From: Psychrobacter sp.
GTDB lineage: Bacteria; Pseudomonadota; Gammaproteobacteria; Pseudomonadales; Moraxellaceae
Reading direction: 5' to 3'
Length of the DNA: 18,310 nt
NCBI GenBank assembly: GCA_029264635.1
Contig: JARIAA010000217.1
Coordinates: forward strand, 1-18,310
Below, one piece after another: positions 8,095 through 16,904 of the stretch (the stretch's first letter is position 1; each line of letters starts with the position of its first letter). Below the pieces are notes generated by a model. The model saw only the letters and a list, made by a program, of their open reading frames with translations, searched no databases and had not been told where the DNA came from. Both the position numbers and the translations under genes were made by a program.

Positions 8095-9051
8095 ATGCAA
8101 ATTTATCTTGCCAATCCTCGCGGATTTTGTGCGGGTGTGGATCGCGCTATTGCGATTGTTAACGAAGCGTTGACGCGTTTTGAGCCGCCCATTTATGTTC
8201 GTCATGAAGTGGTGCATAACAAGTTTGTCGTCTCAGACTTGGCAAACCGAGGAGCGGTATTCGTCGAGGAGCTTGATGAAGTACCAGATGGCTCTATCGT
8301 TATTTTCTCCGCGCACGGGGTTTCAAAAGCGGTCGAGGACGAAGCTACACGCCGCGATTTGACGGTATTTGATGCAACGTGTCCTTTGGTCACCAAGGTA
8401 CATATTGAGGTGGCAAAATTTGCGCAAGAAGGTATGGATGCAGTATTGATCGGACACGCAGGGCATCCTGAGGTTGAAGGCACGATGGGCCGTTTTAACC
8501 GTCGTCATGGCGGACAAATCCATCTGGTCGAAAACGAGACTGATGTCGACGCGTTGACCGTACAAAATGCAGAGCGTTTGGCGTTTGTCACCCAAACCAC
8601 TTTATCAATGGACGATACAGCTCGCGTTATCGATGCCCTGCGTGACAAGTTCCCAAGTATTCAAGGTCCGCGTAAAGATGATATTTGCTATGCGACCCAA
8701 AACCGTCAGGATGCGGTCAAAGATTTGGCGGGTCGCTGTGAAGTCGTCTTAGTGGTGGGCTCGCCCAATTCTTCAAACTCTAATCGTCTGCGTGAATTAG
8801 CAGAACGGATGAACTGCCGTGCTTATTTAATTGACAATGCCAGTGAGATGAACCGTAAATGGTTTGATGGTACACAAAGTGTTGGCGTGACTGCTGGGGC
8901 ATCAGCGCCTGAAGTATTAATCCAAGAGGTGCTACAACAATTGCAAGACTGGGGTGGTGATTTGCCTAGTGAGTTGTCAGGGATTGAGGAAAATGTGACC
9001 TTTAGTTTACCAAAAGCTCTGCGTATTCCAGTTACTCAAGTAGGTAAGTAG
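8095..9051 (+). CDS. ispH: 4-hydroxy-3-methylbut-2-enyl diphosphate reductase (IspH/LytB)
   Basis: Last enzyme of the MEP isoprenoid pathway. An iron-sulfur cluster reduces HMBPP to IPP and DMAPP in the cytosol. The three cluster cysteines are C12 (PRGFCAGVDRA), C96 (DATCPLVTKVH) and C198 (DICYATQNRQ). Substrate residues H41 (EVVHN), H124 and E126 (IGHAGHPEVEGT), and the SPNSSNSNRL loop near 224 are present. Length 318 matches the E. coli enzyme (316). The start is supported by the family N-terminus MQIYLANPRGFCAG and a TAGG ribosome site. It is followed after 55 bp by a thioesterase on the same strand, probably co-transcribed. Confidence 0.97.
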   Translation: MQIYLANPRGFCAGVDRAIAIVNEALTRFEPPIYVRHEVVHNKFVVSDLANRGAVFVEELDEVPDGSIVIFSAHGVSKAVEDEATRRDLTVFDATCPLVTKVHIEVAKFAQEGMDAVLIGHAGHPEVEGTMGRFNRRHGGQIHLVENETDVDALTVQNAERLAFVTQTTLSMDDTARVIDALRDKFPSIQGPRKDDICYATQNRQDAVKDLAGRCEVVLVVGSPNSSNSNRLRELAERMNCRAYLIDNASEMNRKWFDGTQSVGVTAGASAPEVLIQEVLQQLQDWGGDLPSELSGIEENVTFSLPKALRIPVTQVGK

Positions 9052-9106
9052 CTGTAAATACACAAAATATAGAATATACCAACGATAACAAAAGTTAAGG
9101 ATAACG

Positions 9107-9922
9107 ATGGCTTCTTATTACCAATTAATCAAACGTGAGCCACAGACAGATGGGATTTGTGTTGCGCATTATCAGCCAACTGAGCATGCTCAGGGCGCTT
9201 GGAATGACCATGAGCAGCATATGGCACCAGCTACTGGAGTGCTCACGGTCGAATTAGAAAGGTTTGTGCCACAGGCCAATATGCGTATTGCTCGTATCAG
9301 CCTTGATATCTTAGGACTTATTCCGCTTGATGATTTTACCATTACTACCCGCTGTATTCGACCTGGTAGAACCATTGAATTAGTAGAAGCGGTCATGAGT
9401 AGCCGCGGCCGCGATTGTATTATTGCACGGGCGTGGCGTTTGATGACCCAAGATACCAGTGTTATTGCAGGATTAGAAGATCAAAAGCCAGTACACAAGC
9501 CAGATGAGTTGCCTGTCTGGGATGACATGAAAGGCTGGCCTGGTGGTTTTATTGAAAGTGTGCGTTTGGTTGCCGCGCCAGCTCGTCGAGCGGGCAAAGG
9601 CATGGTTTGGATAACCAATGATATTGAAATGGTGGCAGGCGAACCAACCGATGATTTGGTCCATCTATTAGGTATGGTCGATACCGCTAATGGCGTGGTA
9701 CCTCGGCTTGGAGTAGCGCTATCAGCTGCCCGGTGGATGTTTCCAAACACTGATTTGCAGATTCACATGCATCGCGCGCCCAAAGGTCGTTGGCTTGGTA
9801 TTGAAGCCGTGCAACAATATGGAACTGACGGGATTGGTCTAACCAGTGCTATACTCCATGATATTCATGGACCATTTGGACGTAGCGAGCAGATTCTGAC
9901 TATTCGTCCGATGCCGCGCTAG
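9107..9922 (+). CDS. Thioesterase family protein (tandem hot-dog, TesB-like acyl-CoA thioesterase)
   Basis: Predicted cytosolic acyl-CoA thioesterase. The 271 residues hold two hot-dog halves. The first (about 40-125) carries GVLTVELERFVPQ and the LDILGLIPLDDFTITTRCIRPGRTIELVEA strand pattern. The second (about 165-271) carries the diagnostic PNTDLQIHMHRAPKGRWLGIEAVQQYGTDGIGLTSAILHD stretch, followed by GPFGRSEQILTIRP. The D-G-I-G-L and GPFGR motifs are those of the TesB-like 4HBT_3 group. The in vivo substrate cannot be read from the sequence. It follows ispH by 55 bp and is likely in its operon. A weak imperfect stem (about 9924-9949) follows the stop and may be its terminator, but I would not rely on it. 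Confidence 0.85.
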   Translation: MASYYQLIKREPQTDGICVAHYQPTEHAQGAWNDHEQHMAPATGVLTVELERFVPQANMRIARISLDILGLIPLDDFTITTRCIRPGRTIELVEAVMSSRGRDCIIARAWRLMTQDTSVIAGLEDQKPVHKPDELPVWDDMKGWPGGFIESVRLVAAPARRAGKGMVWITNDIEMVAGEPTDDLVHLLGMVDTANGVVPRLGVALSAARWMFPNTDLQIHMHRAPKGRWLGIEAVQQYGTDGIGLTSAILHDIHGPFGRSEQILTIRPMPR

Positions 9923-10264
9923 CGTAAAAGATGCAAAATCATTTTTACCCTTTACCTCTAATCTGACAACTATAGTTTTATAAAATAAAACTTTATAATT
10001 ATTTTAATTCATTATATAAATATATAAAAATGAGGTGTAATACCTATAGTTAGTTTAATAAAGTGATTATTTATAAGTGAGATAAATTTTGCTAAACAGT
10101 AATACCTTAGTTGTAAAGTAGTAATTCAGGATAGTTATTTGAAGAAATGGTTTAAAGTCTGTAAGGTATGAGATAGGATACGCAAAAACATCCGCCTAAA
10201 GACAGCCGCTTAAATTAGCAATATTAAAAGATTTACTTTAGTTTACTTTTAAAGGAGACGCGCA
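9923..10264. other. Thioesterase-catalase intergenic region (342 bp)
   Basis: Very AT-rich, with no convincing coding sequence. It contains the palindrome AACTATAGTT (9968-9977) and a second CTATAGTT (10044-10051). These could be half-sites of a regulator, but they do not fit the full spaced OxyR pattern. A strong ribosome site (AAAGGAG) immediately precedes the catalase ATG. This is probably the catalase control region; I cannot assign a confident promoter. Confidence 0.5.
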
Positions 10265-11785
10265 ATGAATGATAAAAAATGTCCTTATGATAACACCCCG
10301 CTTACCATGAGTAACGGTGCACCTGTTGTTGATAACGAAAACAGCAAAACGGCTGGCAAGCGTGGGCCTCTATTAGCATAAGATCTATGGCTGAATGAAA
10401 AGCTTGCTGATCTAAACCGTGAGATCATCCCAGAGCGCCGTATGCATGCCAAAGGTTCAGGCGCGTTTGGTACGTTTACTGTGACCAACGATATTACTAA
10501 GTATACGCGCGCTGATATCTTTAGCGAAGTTGGTAAGCAGACGGAGATGTTTGCCCGTTTCAGTACCGTCGCAGGTGAGCGCGGCGCCGCTGATGCTGAG
10601 CGTGATATTCGTGGTTTTGCGCTGAAATTCTATACTGATCAAGGTATTTGGGATTTAGTTGGTAATAATACGCCTGTATTTTTTGTTCGTGACCCGCGTA
10701 AATTCCCTGATTTGAACAAAGCCGTTAAGCGTGATCCGCGTACCAATATGCGCTCAGCGACTAACAACTGGGATTTTTGGACCTTGTTGCCAGAGGCCTT
10801 ACATCAGGTTACGATTACCATGAGTGACCGCGGTATCCCTGCCTCTTATAGACATATGCATGGCTTTGGCTCGCACACTTATAGCTTTATTAATAGTGAT
10901 AATGAGCGTTTTTGGGTCAAATTCCACTTTGTCACGCAGCAAGGTATCAAAAACTTAACCGATGCTGAAGCGGCGGAGATTATCGCTAGCAATCGTGAAA
11001 GCCATCAAGAAGATCTGCTCAATGCCATCGATAATGGCGATTTTCCAAATTGGAAGATGTACGTGCAAATTATGCCAGAAGAGGATGCGGATAAAGTACC
11101 GTATCATCCGTTTGATTTGAGCAAAGTCTGGCCAAAAGGCGACTATCCGCTGATCGAAGTGGGCGAGTTTGAATTGAACAGAAACGCAGAGAACTACTTC
11201 TTAGACGTCGAGCAAGCGGCCTTTGCACCGAATAATATCGTACCTGGTATCAGTGCGTCACCAGATAAAATGCTGCAAGCGCGACTATTTAGCTACGCTG
11301 ATGCCCAGCGTTATCGTGTCGGGGTCAATCATAAGCAGATTCCAGTGAACAAACCTACTTGTCCTGTGACCAGTAACCACCGCGATGGTCAGGTACGCGT
11401 CGATGATAACTATGGTGGGCGCCCGCACTATACGCCAAACAGCTTTGAGCAGTGGCAAGAGCAGCCGCAGTATGCTGAGCCGCCACTCAAGATTGATGGC
11501 TACGCCGATCATTACGACTTCCGTGAAGATTCAGACGATTACTTTAGTCAGCCGCGCGCGCTGTTTAATCTGATGAATGATGAGCAAAAGCAGGTGCTGT
11601 TTGATAATACGGCAAGAGCGATGGGCGATGCGTTAGATTTCATCAAATATCGTCATATCCGTAACTGCAACTGGTGTGACCCTGCTTACGGCGCAGGCGT
11701 TGCCAAAGCATTGGGGATGAGCGTTGAAGATGCGATGGCAGCCCGCGATACAGACCCTGCACGTAATTTGCCTAGCTGTCTATAG
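10265..11785 (+). pseudogene. katA: Heme catalase, interrupted by an in-frame TAA at codon 39
   Basis: Small-subunit monofunctional heme catalase (2 H2O2 to O2 and water). The reading frame is 507 codons from ATG 10265, which has an AAAGGAG site 9 nt upstream. Codon 39 (10379-10381) is TAA. The surrounding protein, GPLLA-stop-DLWLNEKLADLNRE, is otherwise the conserved arm in which relatives have Gln, so a single CAA-to-TAA change explains it. Beyond the stop everything expected is present: distal His61 (RRMHAKG), Asn134 (VGNNTPVFF), and the proximal heme Tyr344 with Arg340 (RLFSYADAQR). The C-terminus is complete. Restart at ATG 10442 (codon 60) would keep the active site but remove the N-terminal arm needed for tetramer assembly, and it lacks a good ribosome site. 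The cause may be real inactivation, readthrough or a sequencing error. The symbol is by analogy. Confidence 0.85.
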
Positions 11786-11830
11786 TGAATGGATTTTATT
11801 CCAAGCTAACGGTTTAAAGTCACTATTCAT

Positions 11831-11868
11831 AAAAAACACCGCTCTGAGACATTAGAGCGGTGTTTTTT
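11831..11868 (+). terminator. Rho-independent terminator after the catalase gene
   Basis: Perfect 10-bp stem ACACCGCTCT (11836-11845) / AGAGCGGTGT (11854-11863) with an 8-nt loop, then a T-run to 11868. The run is mirrored by an A-run upstream, so it could work in both directions. It begins about 45 nt after the catalase stop. Confidence 0.9.
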
Positions 11869-11898
11869 CATCTTAGCATCGTTTTTAGGCTGCTTGAG

Positions 11899-11926
11899 CT
11901 TGAAATTTTTGCCTGTGCCCCTATCT
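11899..11926 (+). promoter_or_regulatory. Sigma-32 heat-shock promoter of htpG
   Basis: CTTGAAA (11899-11905) matches the sigma-32 -35 exactly. After 12 nt comes CCCCTATCT (11918-11926), close to the CCCCATnT -10. It lies about 130 nt before the htpG start, just past the catalase terminator, where a heat-shock promoter is expected for this chaperone. Consensus match and context; not tested. Confidence 0.65.
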
Positions 11927-12054
11927 GATTAACCAGCCTAACAGTATTTATAGCGAAGTCTTTTTAATGAGAGTCGCTCACTGCTAGTATTTGAAAATTT
12001 GTGATTCATATCTGCTGCAAACAGCATCTTTGGTAACAATAATAGGAGTTTTTT

Positions 12055-14055
12055 ATGAGTGAACAGACCCAAGTGGATAATAAAAACGCTAACAACAGTA
12101 CCCCAGAATTAAAGAAACACAGTTTTGAGGCAGAAGTCGCGCAGTTACTACACTTAGTGACTCATTCGCTTTATTCTAATGCCGATATCTTTGTACGTGA
12201 ACTGGTTTCAAATGCGTCAGATGCTTGCGATAAGCTGCGCTTTGAGGCGACCAATGATGATAGCCTTTATGAGAATGATGGCGAGCTGCGTATTCGTATA
12301 GCTATCGATACCGATGCCAAAACCATCACCTTTACCGATAACGGTATTGGGATGAATGAAACGGACGCTATCGAAAACTTGGGTACGATTGCCAAGTCTG
12401 GCACCAAGGCATTCTTAGATAAGCTATCTGAATCACAAAAGCAAGAGGGTCAACTAATCGGTCAATTTGGGGTTGGCTTTTATTCAGGGTTTATTGTGGC
12501 CGATACCATCAGCGTTGAATCACGCAAAGCGGGCGAACCTGCAGATAAAGGTGTGCGCTGGGTATCAGATGGGAGTGGTAGCTTTACCGTTGAACCTATC
12601 ACAAGAGAAGCACGTGGTACCGCTATTACGTTGCACCTAAAAGAACAATATTCTGAAGGCGAAGATAATTATCTGGATCGCGGCAAAATTAAGCGTTTGG
12701 TCAATAAATATTCAGACCATATCAGCTTGCCGATTCAGATGCGTAAAGAAGTTTGGCAAGAGGATGTTAAGGAAGAAGGCGACGACTCTGAGGCAAGCGA
12801 TGCTCCAGCGGGCGGCGAGATGGTATTGACTGATGAATGGGAAACCATTAATAAAGCCAGCGCGCTGTGGACGCGATCAGAGTCTGAGATTGAAGATGAT
12901 GAGTATGTCGATTTCTATAAAAACATTACTTATGACTTTGATGAGCCGCTCGCTTGGACGCATAACCGCGTTGAGGGCCGTGTGCAGTATACTCAATTGC
13001 TGTATATCCCCAAAAAAGCGCCCGTAGACTTATATACGCGCGAGCAGCAGCATGGCCTAAAGCTTTACGTCAAACGCGTCTTCATTATGGATGACGCTGA
13101 GCAATAATTGCCAATGTATCTGCGCTTTGTAAAAGGGGTGATCGATTCAGCAGACTTGCCATTGAACGTAAGCCGTGAGCTATTGCAAGAGTCGCGCGAT
13201 GTAAAATCGATCCGTGATGGTAACGCACGCCGTACATTAACGTTACTTGCAAGCCTTGCTAATAGTGAAGATAGCGACAAGCAAGAAAAATTTGCCCAAT
13301 TCTACAGCGAATTTGGTGATGTCATCAAAGAAGGTCTTGGCGAGGACATGGGCAATCAAGAGCGCATCGCCAAATTGCTCCGCTATGCAACTAGTACGCA
13401 AGATAGTGTAGCCACGAGCTTTGAGGATTATAAAGGCCGTATGCAAGACGGTCAAAAAGCCATCTATTATCTAACCGCTGATAACCTTGCCGCTGCGAAA
13501 AATAGCCCGCAACTTGAGCTATTTAAGAAAAAAGGCATCGAAGTTATTTTGATGACCAGCCGTGTCGATGAATGGGCGATGAACTTCTTAACCGAGTTTG
13601 ATGGGACACCGCTACAAAACATTGCCAAAGGCGCTGTTGATTTGGGCGACTTGCAGGATGAGGAAGAAAAAGCCGAAGCTGAGAAGGCTGTGGAAGTCAT
13701 GAAGCCAGTTGTCGATAAGCTAAAAACGGCATTGAGTGGCCGCGCCAAAGACGTGCGTGTATCCAATCGTTTGGTTGATAGTCCTGCGATACTCGTGACG
13801 CCAGAAGGTGAGCTGTCGCCGCAGATGATTCAGATGCTCAAGCAAATGGGCCAAGAAGTGCCAGATACGCAGCCTATCTTGGAGGTGAACCCAGATCATC
13901 CACTGATTAAGAAGCTTGAGAGTAGTGAGCAGTTTGACGACAATTTCGACAAGCTTGCTCAAGTCATCTTTGATCAAGCATTGCTTGCTGATGGCGGTCA
14001 GCTTGAAGATCCTGCCGCTTATCTTAAACGCGTCAATGAGCTTTTGATGAGATAA
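12055..14055 (+). pseudogene. htpG: Chaperone HtpG (bacterial Hsp90), interrupted by an in-frame TAA at codon 351
   Basis: ATP-dependent cytosolic chaperone. The frame is 667 codons from ATG 12055, preceded by AGGAG. The N-terminal ATPase domain is intact: E49-N53 (RELVSNASDA), D95 (DNGIGM), and GQFGVGFYS (136-144). Codon 351 (13105-13107) is TAA in the middle domain, within IMDDAEQ-stop-LPMYLRF, where relatives have one hydrophobic residue. TTA (Leu) to TAA is the simplest change. The frame continues unbroken to the normal C-terminus (YLKRVNELLMR). A 350-residue product would lack the catalytic middle-domain Arg in LNVSRE (codon 374) and the whole C-terminal dimerisation domain, so it should not work as an Hsp90. 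The downstream TTG/ATG (13108, 13114) have no ribosome site. Sequencing error remains possible. Confidence 0.88.
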
Positions 14056-14078
14056 TATTGTGTTATTGATTTAAGAAG

Positions 14079-14104
14079 AGGTCTTGGATTCAAGACCTTT
14101 TTTT
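14079..14104 (+). terminator. Rho-independent terminator after htpG
   Basis: Perfect 8-bp stem AGGTCTTG (14079-14086) / CAAGACCT (14091-14098) with a GATT loop, then seven T residues. It lies 24 nt after the htpG stop. Confidence 0.9.
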
Positions 14105-14267
14105 ATACGTTTTTTAAGTCCATCTTTTGTGTGTATTTTTACAAATCAAGCTTATCGTCTTGGCTGACAATCCGTTACAATTGCGATAGATTAGCAGGAT
14201 AAACTATAGGCTTATGTTATTAAGATAACAATAGCCATTTCTCTCGACTGGATAGAGGTCTAAGTCT

Positions 14268-15701
14268 TTGTCACTCTCGTCGCTAAAAACCATCTCACTT
14301 CACCGCTTCTCGCTTAATTTTGCTGCCAATATCATCGCTGCACTATGGATGCTAGTCGGGTCAACGCGCGCGTTTTCTTGGGTGAAACCAACCTTTGTAC
14401 AATTTGCTTTGTTTGCTTTATTGGCACTCGGCAGCAATGTTCTGTTCTCTTGGTTGGCTGCGGATACGGGTAGTACCTTTAATGAGCAAGGACTGGTCAG
14501 CTATCTGATTTGGCCGATGATTATTTTATTGGCTGGTATTATTTTGGCACGGCGTGCTGGTAACCAAGGGCTTGTTTTCGTACCAGTGGTGTTATGGCTA
14601 GTCGCCGATACGTTATCTGCTCTGTTACAAAGTATCGTACAAGTTTTGGGCAGTCGTGGCTGGTTACCTGATTGGAGCTATTCGTTTTTACCGATATTGT
14701 TTTTAGTCCTGTTCTTATGGCAAACGCTGGCTTTATTGTGGATCTTTGCTCGGCGGCAGCGCACACCGTGGTGGGAGCGTATGATTGTTTTGGTAGGCGC
14801 AGTTGCGCTCTTAACGATTTGGCAGCGTAATGTCGCTGATCAACCTATTTTTAAGCAAACCCCTGTCGAGCCTGTCTTAGAAGAAGCCGCCCTTTATAAG
14901 CAGCCAATTCTGTTACAACAAGCATTAGCCAGTATTGATCCAGGCGTACCTGGTAAGACTGATTGGTATTTTATGGGCGTAGCAGGGTTTTCTGATCAAA
15001 ACGTTTTTCGTTCTGAGATTAACAAAGTACGTGAGCTGTTTGATGTGCGCTTTGGAACCAGTGGACATTCGCTGGCACTGATTAATAATACCTATAGCTG
15101 GTTAGATGAGCCTGTGGCGACTAAAACCAGTGTGTTACAGGGCTTAAAGAAAATCGGTCAGCAGATGGATACGGATGAGGATGTGCTTTTTATGACGCTC
15201 TCATCACATGGTGACCAAGACTTTATCCATTTATCTAATCCGCCGCTTGAGATGGACAATCTGGATGCCACATGGCTACGTGCAGCACTTGACGCCTCAG
15301 GTATTCGCTGGCGTGTCATTGTCGTATCAGCTTGTTATTCAGGATCATTCATCGATGAGCTGACGTCGCCCACGACAGTAGTGATCACCGCTTCAGCTAC
15401 TGATAAGATGTCCTTTGGTTGTACGAACACGGCTGAGATGACCTATTTTGGTCAAGCGTTTTTTGCAGAAAGCTTACGTGAGAACACCAGTTTTGCAGCA
15501 GCATTTAAGGATGCCAGTCTACGGGTGAGCGAACGCGAAAACTTTATGGGTTTTGAATCCTCAGAGCCACAAATGGTGGTAGGTAGCTTAATGAAAACCG
15601 CGTTACCTGAGTTCGAAAAAGGATTGTTTGACAAGACTCGCGCTTCAATAGCAGAGGTCAATACTGATGCTGAGTCTATGCCTATTAACATCGTGCCTTG
15701 A
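14268..15701 (+). CDS. Membrane-anchored C13 (legumain-like) cysteine peptidase
   Basis: Predicted clan CD cysteine peptidase. The N-terminal half is hydrophobic, with about four or five membrane segments (roughly 43-63, 79-95, 102-127, 140-161, 171-186). The C-terminal half is a soluble peptidase domain (about 230-445). The catalytic His-Gly is seen in MTLSSHGDQDF (H314) and the catalytic Cys in VIVVSACYSGSF (C356), both after hydrophobic strands as clan CD requires. A D/N-rich C-terminal tail follows. The start is TTG 14268, chosen because GAGG lies 9 nt upstream. A later ATG inside the hydrophobic region would shorten it by about 27 residues. The peptidase domain probably faces one side of the inner membrane; which side is not decided here. 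Substrate and role are unknown. It stands alone between the htpG terminator and fghA. Confidence 0.8.
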   Translation: MSLSSLKTISLHRFSLNFAANIIAALWMLVGSTRAFSWVKPTFVQFALFALLALGSNVLFSWLAADTGSTFNEQGLVSYLIWPMIILLAGIILARRAGNQGLVFVPVVLWLVADTLSALLQSIVQVLGSRGWLPDWSYSFLPILFLVLFLWQTLALLWIFARRQRTPWWERMIVLVGAVALLTIWQRNVADQPIFKQTPVEPVLEEAALYKQPILLQQALASIDPGVPGKTDWYFMGVAGFSDQNVFRSEINKVRELFDVRFGTSGHSLALINNTYSWLDEPVATKTSVLQGLKKIGQQMDTDEDVLFMTLSSHGDQDFIHLSNPPLEMDNLDATWLRAALDASGIRWRVIVVSACYSGSFIDELTSPTTVVITASATDKMSFGCTNTAEMTYFGQAFFAESLRENTSFAAAFKDASLRVSERENFMGFESSEPQMVVGSLMKTALPEFEKGLFDKTRASIAEVNTDAESMPINIVP

Positions 15702-15844
15702 AGTACTATTTTTAGATACTTGACGGCTTATCGTGTGGAAGCTCGTTTTACAGCTGCTTTAATTTTTTAAAATGGTATCATCGTCTTATTGAATAATTTC
15801 GTAAATCATCACTTATTTTTATTTTGATAAAAAGGATATTACGC

Positions 15845-16735
15845 ATGAATAACGCTTATAACTATAACTTATCTGCCAATACACAGCTCACACAAAAAAG
15901 CGTGAATCGCTGCTTCAATGGTGAACAGCACTACTATACTCATCAATCTGCTGCCACTAAAACGCCGATGACGTTTAGTATCTATCTGCCAGATGAGGCG
16001 CTTGCTGGACAGCTTTGTCCTGCGATATTGTATTTATCAGGTCTCACTTGTGACGCGGATAACGTCACTCATAAGGCACATTTTCAGCAAAGATGCAGTG
16101 AGCTTGGTATGATATTTATCGCGCCCGATACCTCTCCTAGAAGTAGCGAAGAGAATACAGTACCAAACGATGAGCGTTATTTTGTGGGTCAGGGCGCAAG
16201 TTATTACGTCGATGCAACGTGTACGCCGTGGTCAGAGCACTTTAACATGCAAAGCTATATGGTTGATGAGCTGTATGATTTGCTGCGTTCTGAGTTTACG
16301 ATTAGTAGTATTGGTATTATGGGACATTCTATGGGTGGTCACGGTGCCTTGCTGCTAGGTTTTAAATTTCCAAGTAAGTTCGTTAGCGTCTCAGCGCTGT
16401 CCCCTGTTTGCGCTGCTAGTGAGTCAGCCTGGGGTCAAGCCGCTTATACAGAATACTTTGGTGATGATAAAGCACAGTGGGCGCAAGCGGACGCCGCCCA
16501 AATGATTGAAAGCGTGGGTCAACAGTATACAAGCATCTTAGTTGATCAAGGTGCGGCTGATAATTTCTTGGCAGAAGGTCAGCTGCAAACGCCAAAATTA
16601 CAACAAGCTTGCGAAAAGGCCAAGCAGCCGCTAACGCTACGCTATCAAGCCGGTCATGACCATAGCTATTACTTTATTCAAACCGTCATCAATGATCATA
16701 TTGAGCATCACTGGCGCATGGCTAATCTAAACTAA
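15845..16735 (+). CDS. fghA: S-formylglutathione hydrolase
   Basis: Cytosolic serine hydrolase that splits S-formylglutathione into formate and glutathione, the second step of glutathione-dependent formaldehyde detoxification. The 296-residue alpha/beta-hydrolase has the nucleophile elbow GHSMGGHGAL with S162, acid D239 (VDQGAADNF), and His273 in GHDHSYYFI. LYLSGLTCDADNV (62-74) and APDTSPR (93-99) are family signatures. The ATG at 15845 is chosen over an in-frame TTG at 15824 because AAGGAT lies at ribosome-site distance and the family starts near here. The partner formaldehyde dehydrogenase (adhC/frmA) is not adjacent in this window. Confidence 0.95.
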   Translation: MNNAYNYNLSANTQLTQKSVNRCFNGEQHYYTHQSAATKTPMTFSIYLPDEALAGQLCPAILYLSGLTCDADNVTHKAHFQQRCSELGMIFIAPDTSPRSSEENTVPNDERYFVGQGASYYVDATCTPWSEHFNMQSYMVDELYDLLRSEFTISSIGIMGHSMGGHGALLLGFKFPSKFVSVSALSPVCAASESAWGQAAYTEYFGDDKAQWAQADAAQMIESVGQQYTSILVDQGAADNFLAEGQLQTPKLQQACEKAKQPLTLRYQAGHDHSYYFIQTVINDHIEHHWRMANLN

Positions 16736-16738
16736 CCT

Positions 16739-16790
16739 ATAGCTTTATCGTTGTTCAAAGCGCTCACGTAATGCTCTTTTATAAAGCTAT
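16739..16790. repeat. 10-bp inverted repeat after fghA
   Basis: ATAGCTTTAT (16739-16748) and ATAAAGCTAT (16781-16790) are perfect inverted copies separated by 32 nt. No T-tract follows, and the stem is AT-rich, so termination is doubtful. Confidence 0.4.
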
Positions 16791-16904
16791 TTATATGACT
16801 GGCTTGTAGATAGACAAAGCTAGTGTCCACTTAATTAAGCTCAGTGATTGGTATAAAATAGAGCTTGGTTTAATGAATGCTGAATGCATAAAAGGTAGTC
16901 GTTT

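Noticed and set aside
8202..8595. Open frames opposite ispH on the minus strand
   Set aside because: They lie antisense to a strongly conserved gene, have no ribosome sites and resemble no protein family.
9960..10060. OxyR operator upstream of the catalase
   Set aside because: ATAG/CTAT pieces occur, but not with the four half-sites at the required spacing.
11951..11975. RNA thermometer in the htpG leader
   Set aside because: Only a 5-bp AGCGA/TCGCT pairing far from the ribosome site is visible, so translation control is unsupported.
10379..13107. TAA reassigned as a sense codon in this organism
   Set aside because: TAA is the natural stop of priA, ridA and gmk here, and the other long genes contain no internal TAA, so general recoding does not fit.
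15824..15844. TTG start for fghA
   Set aside because: The ribosome site AAGGAT is positioned for ATG 15845 and would be inside the longer coding region.
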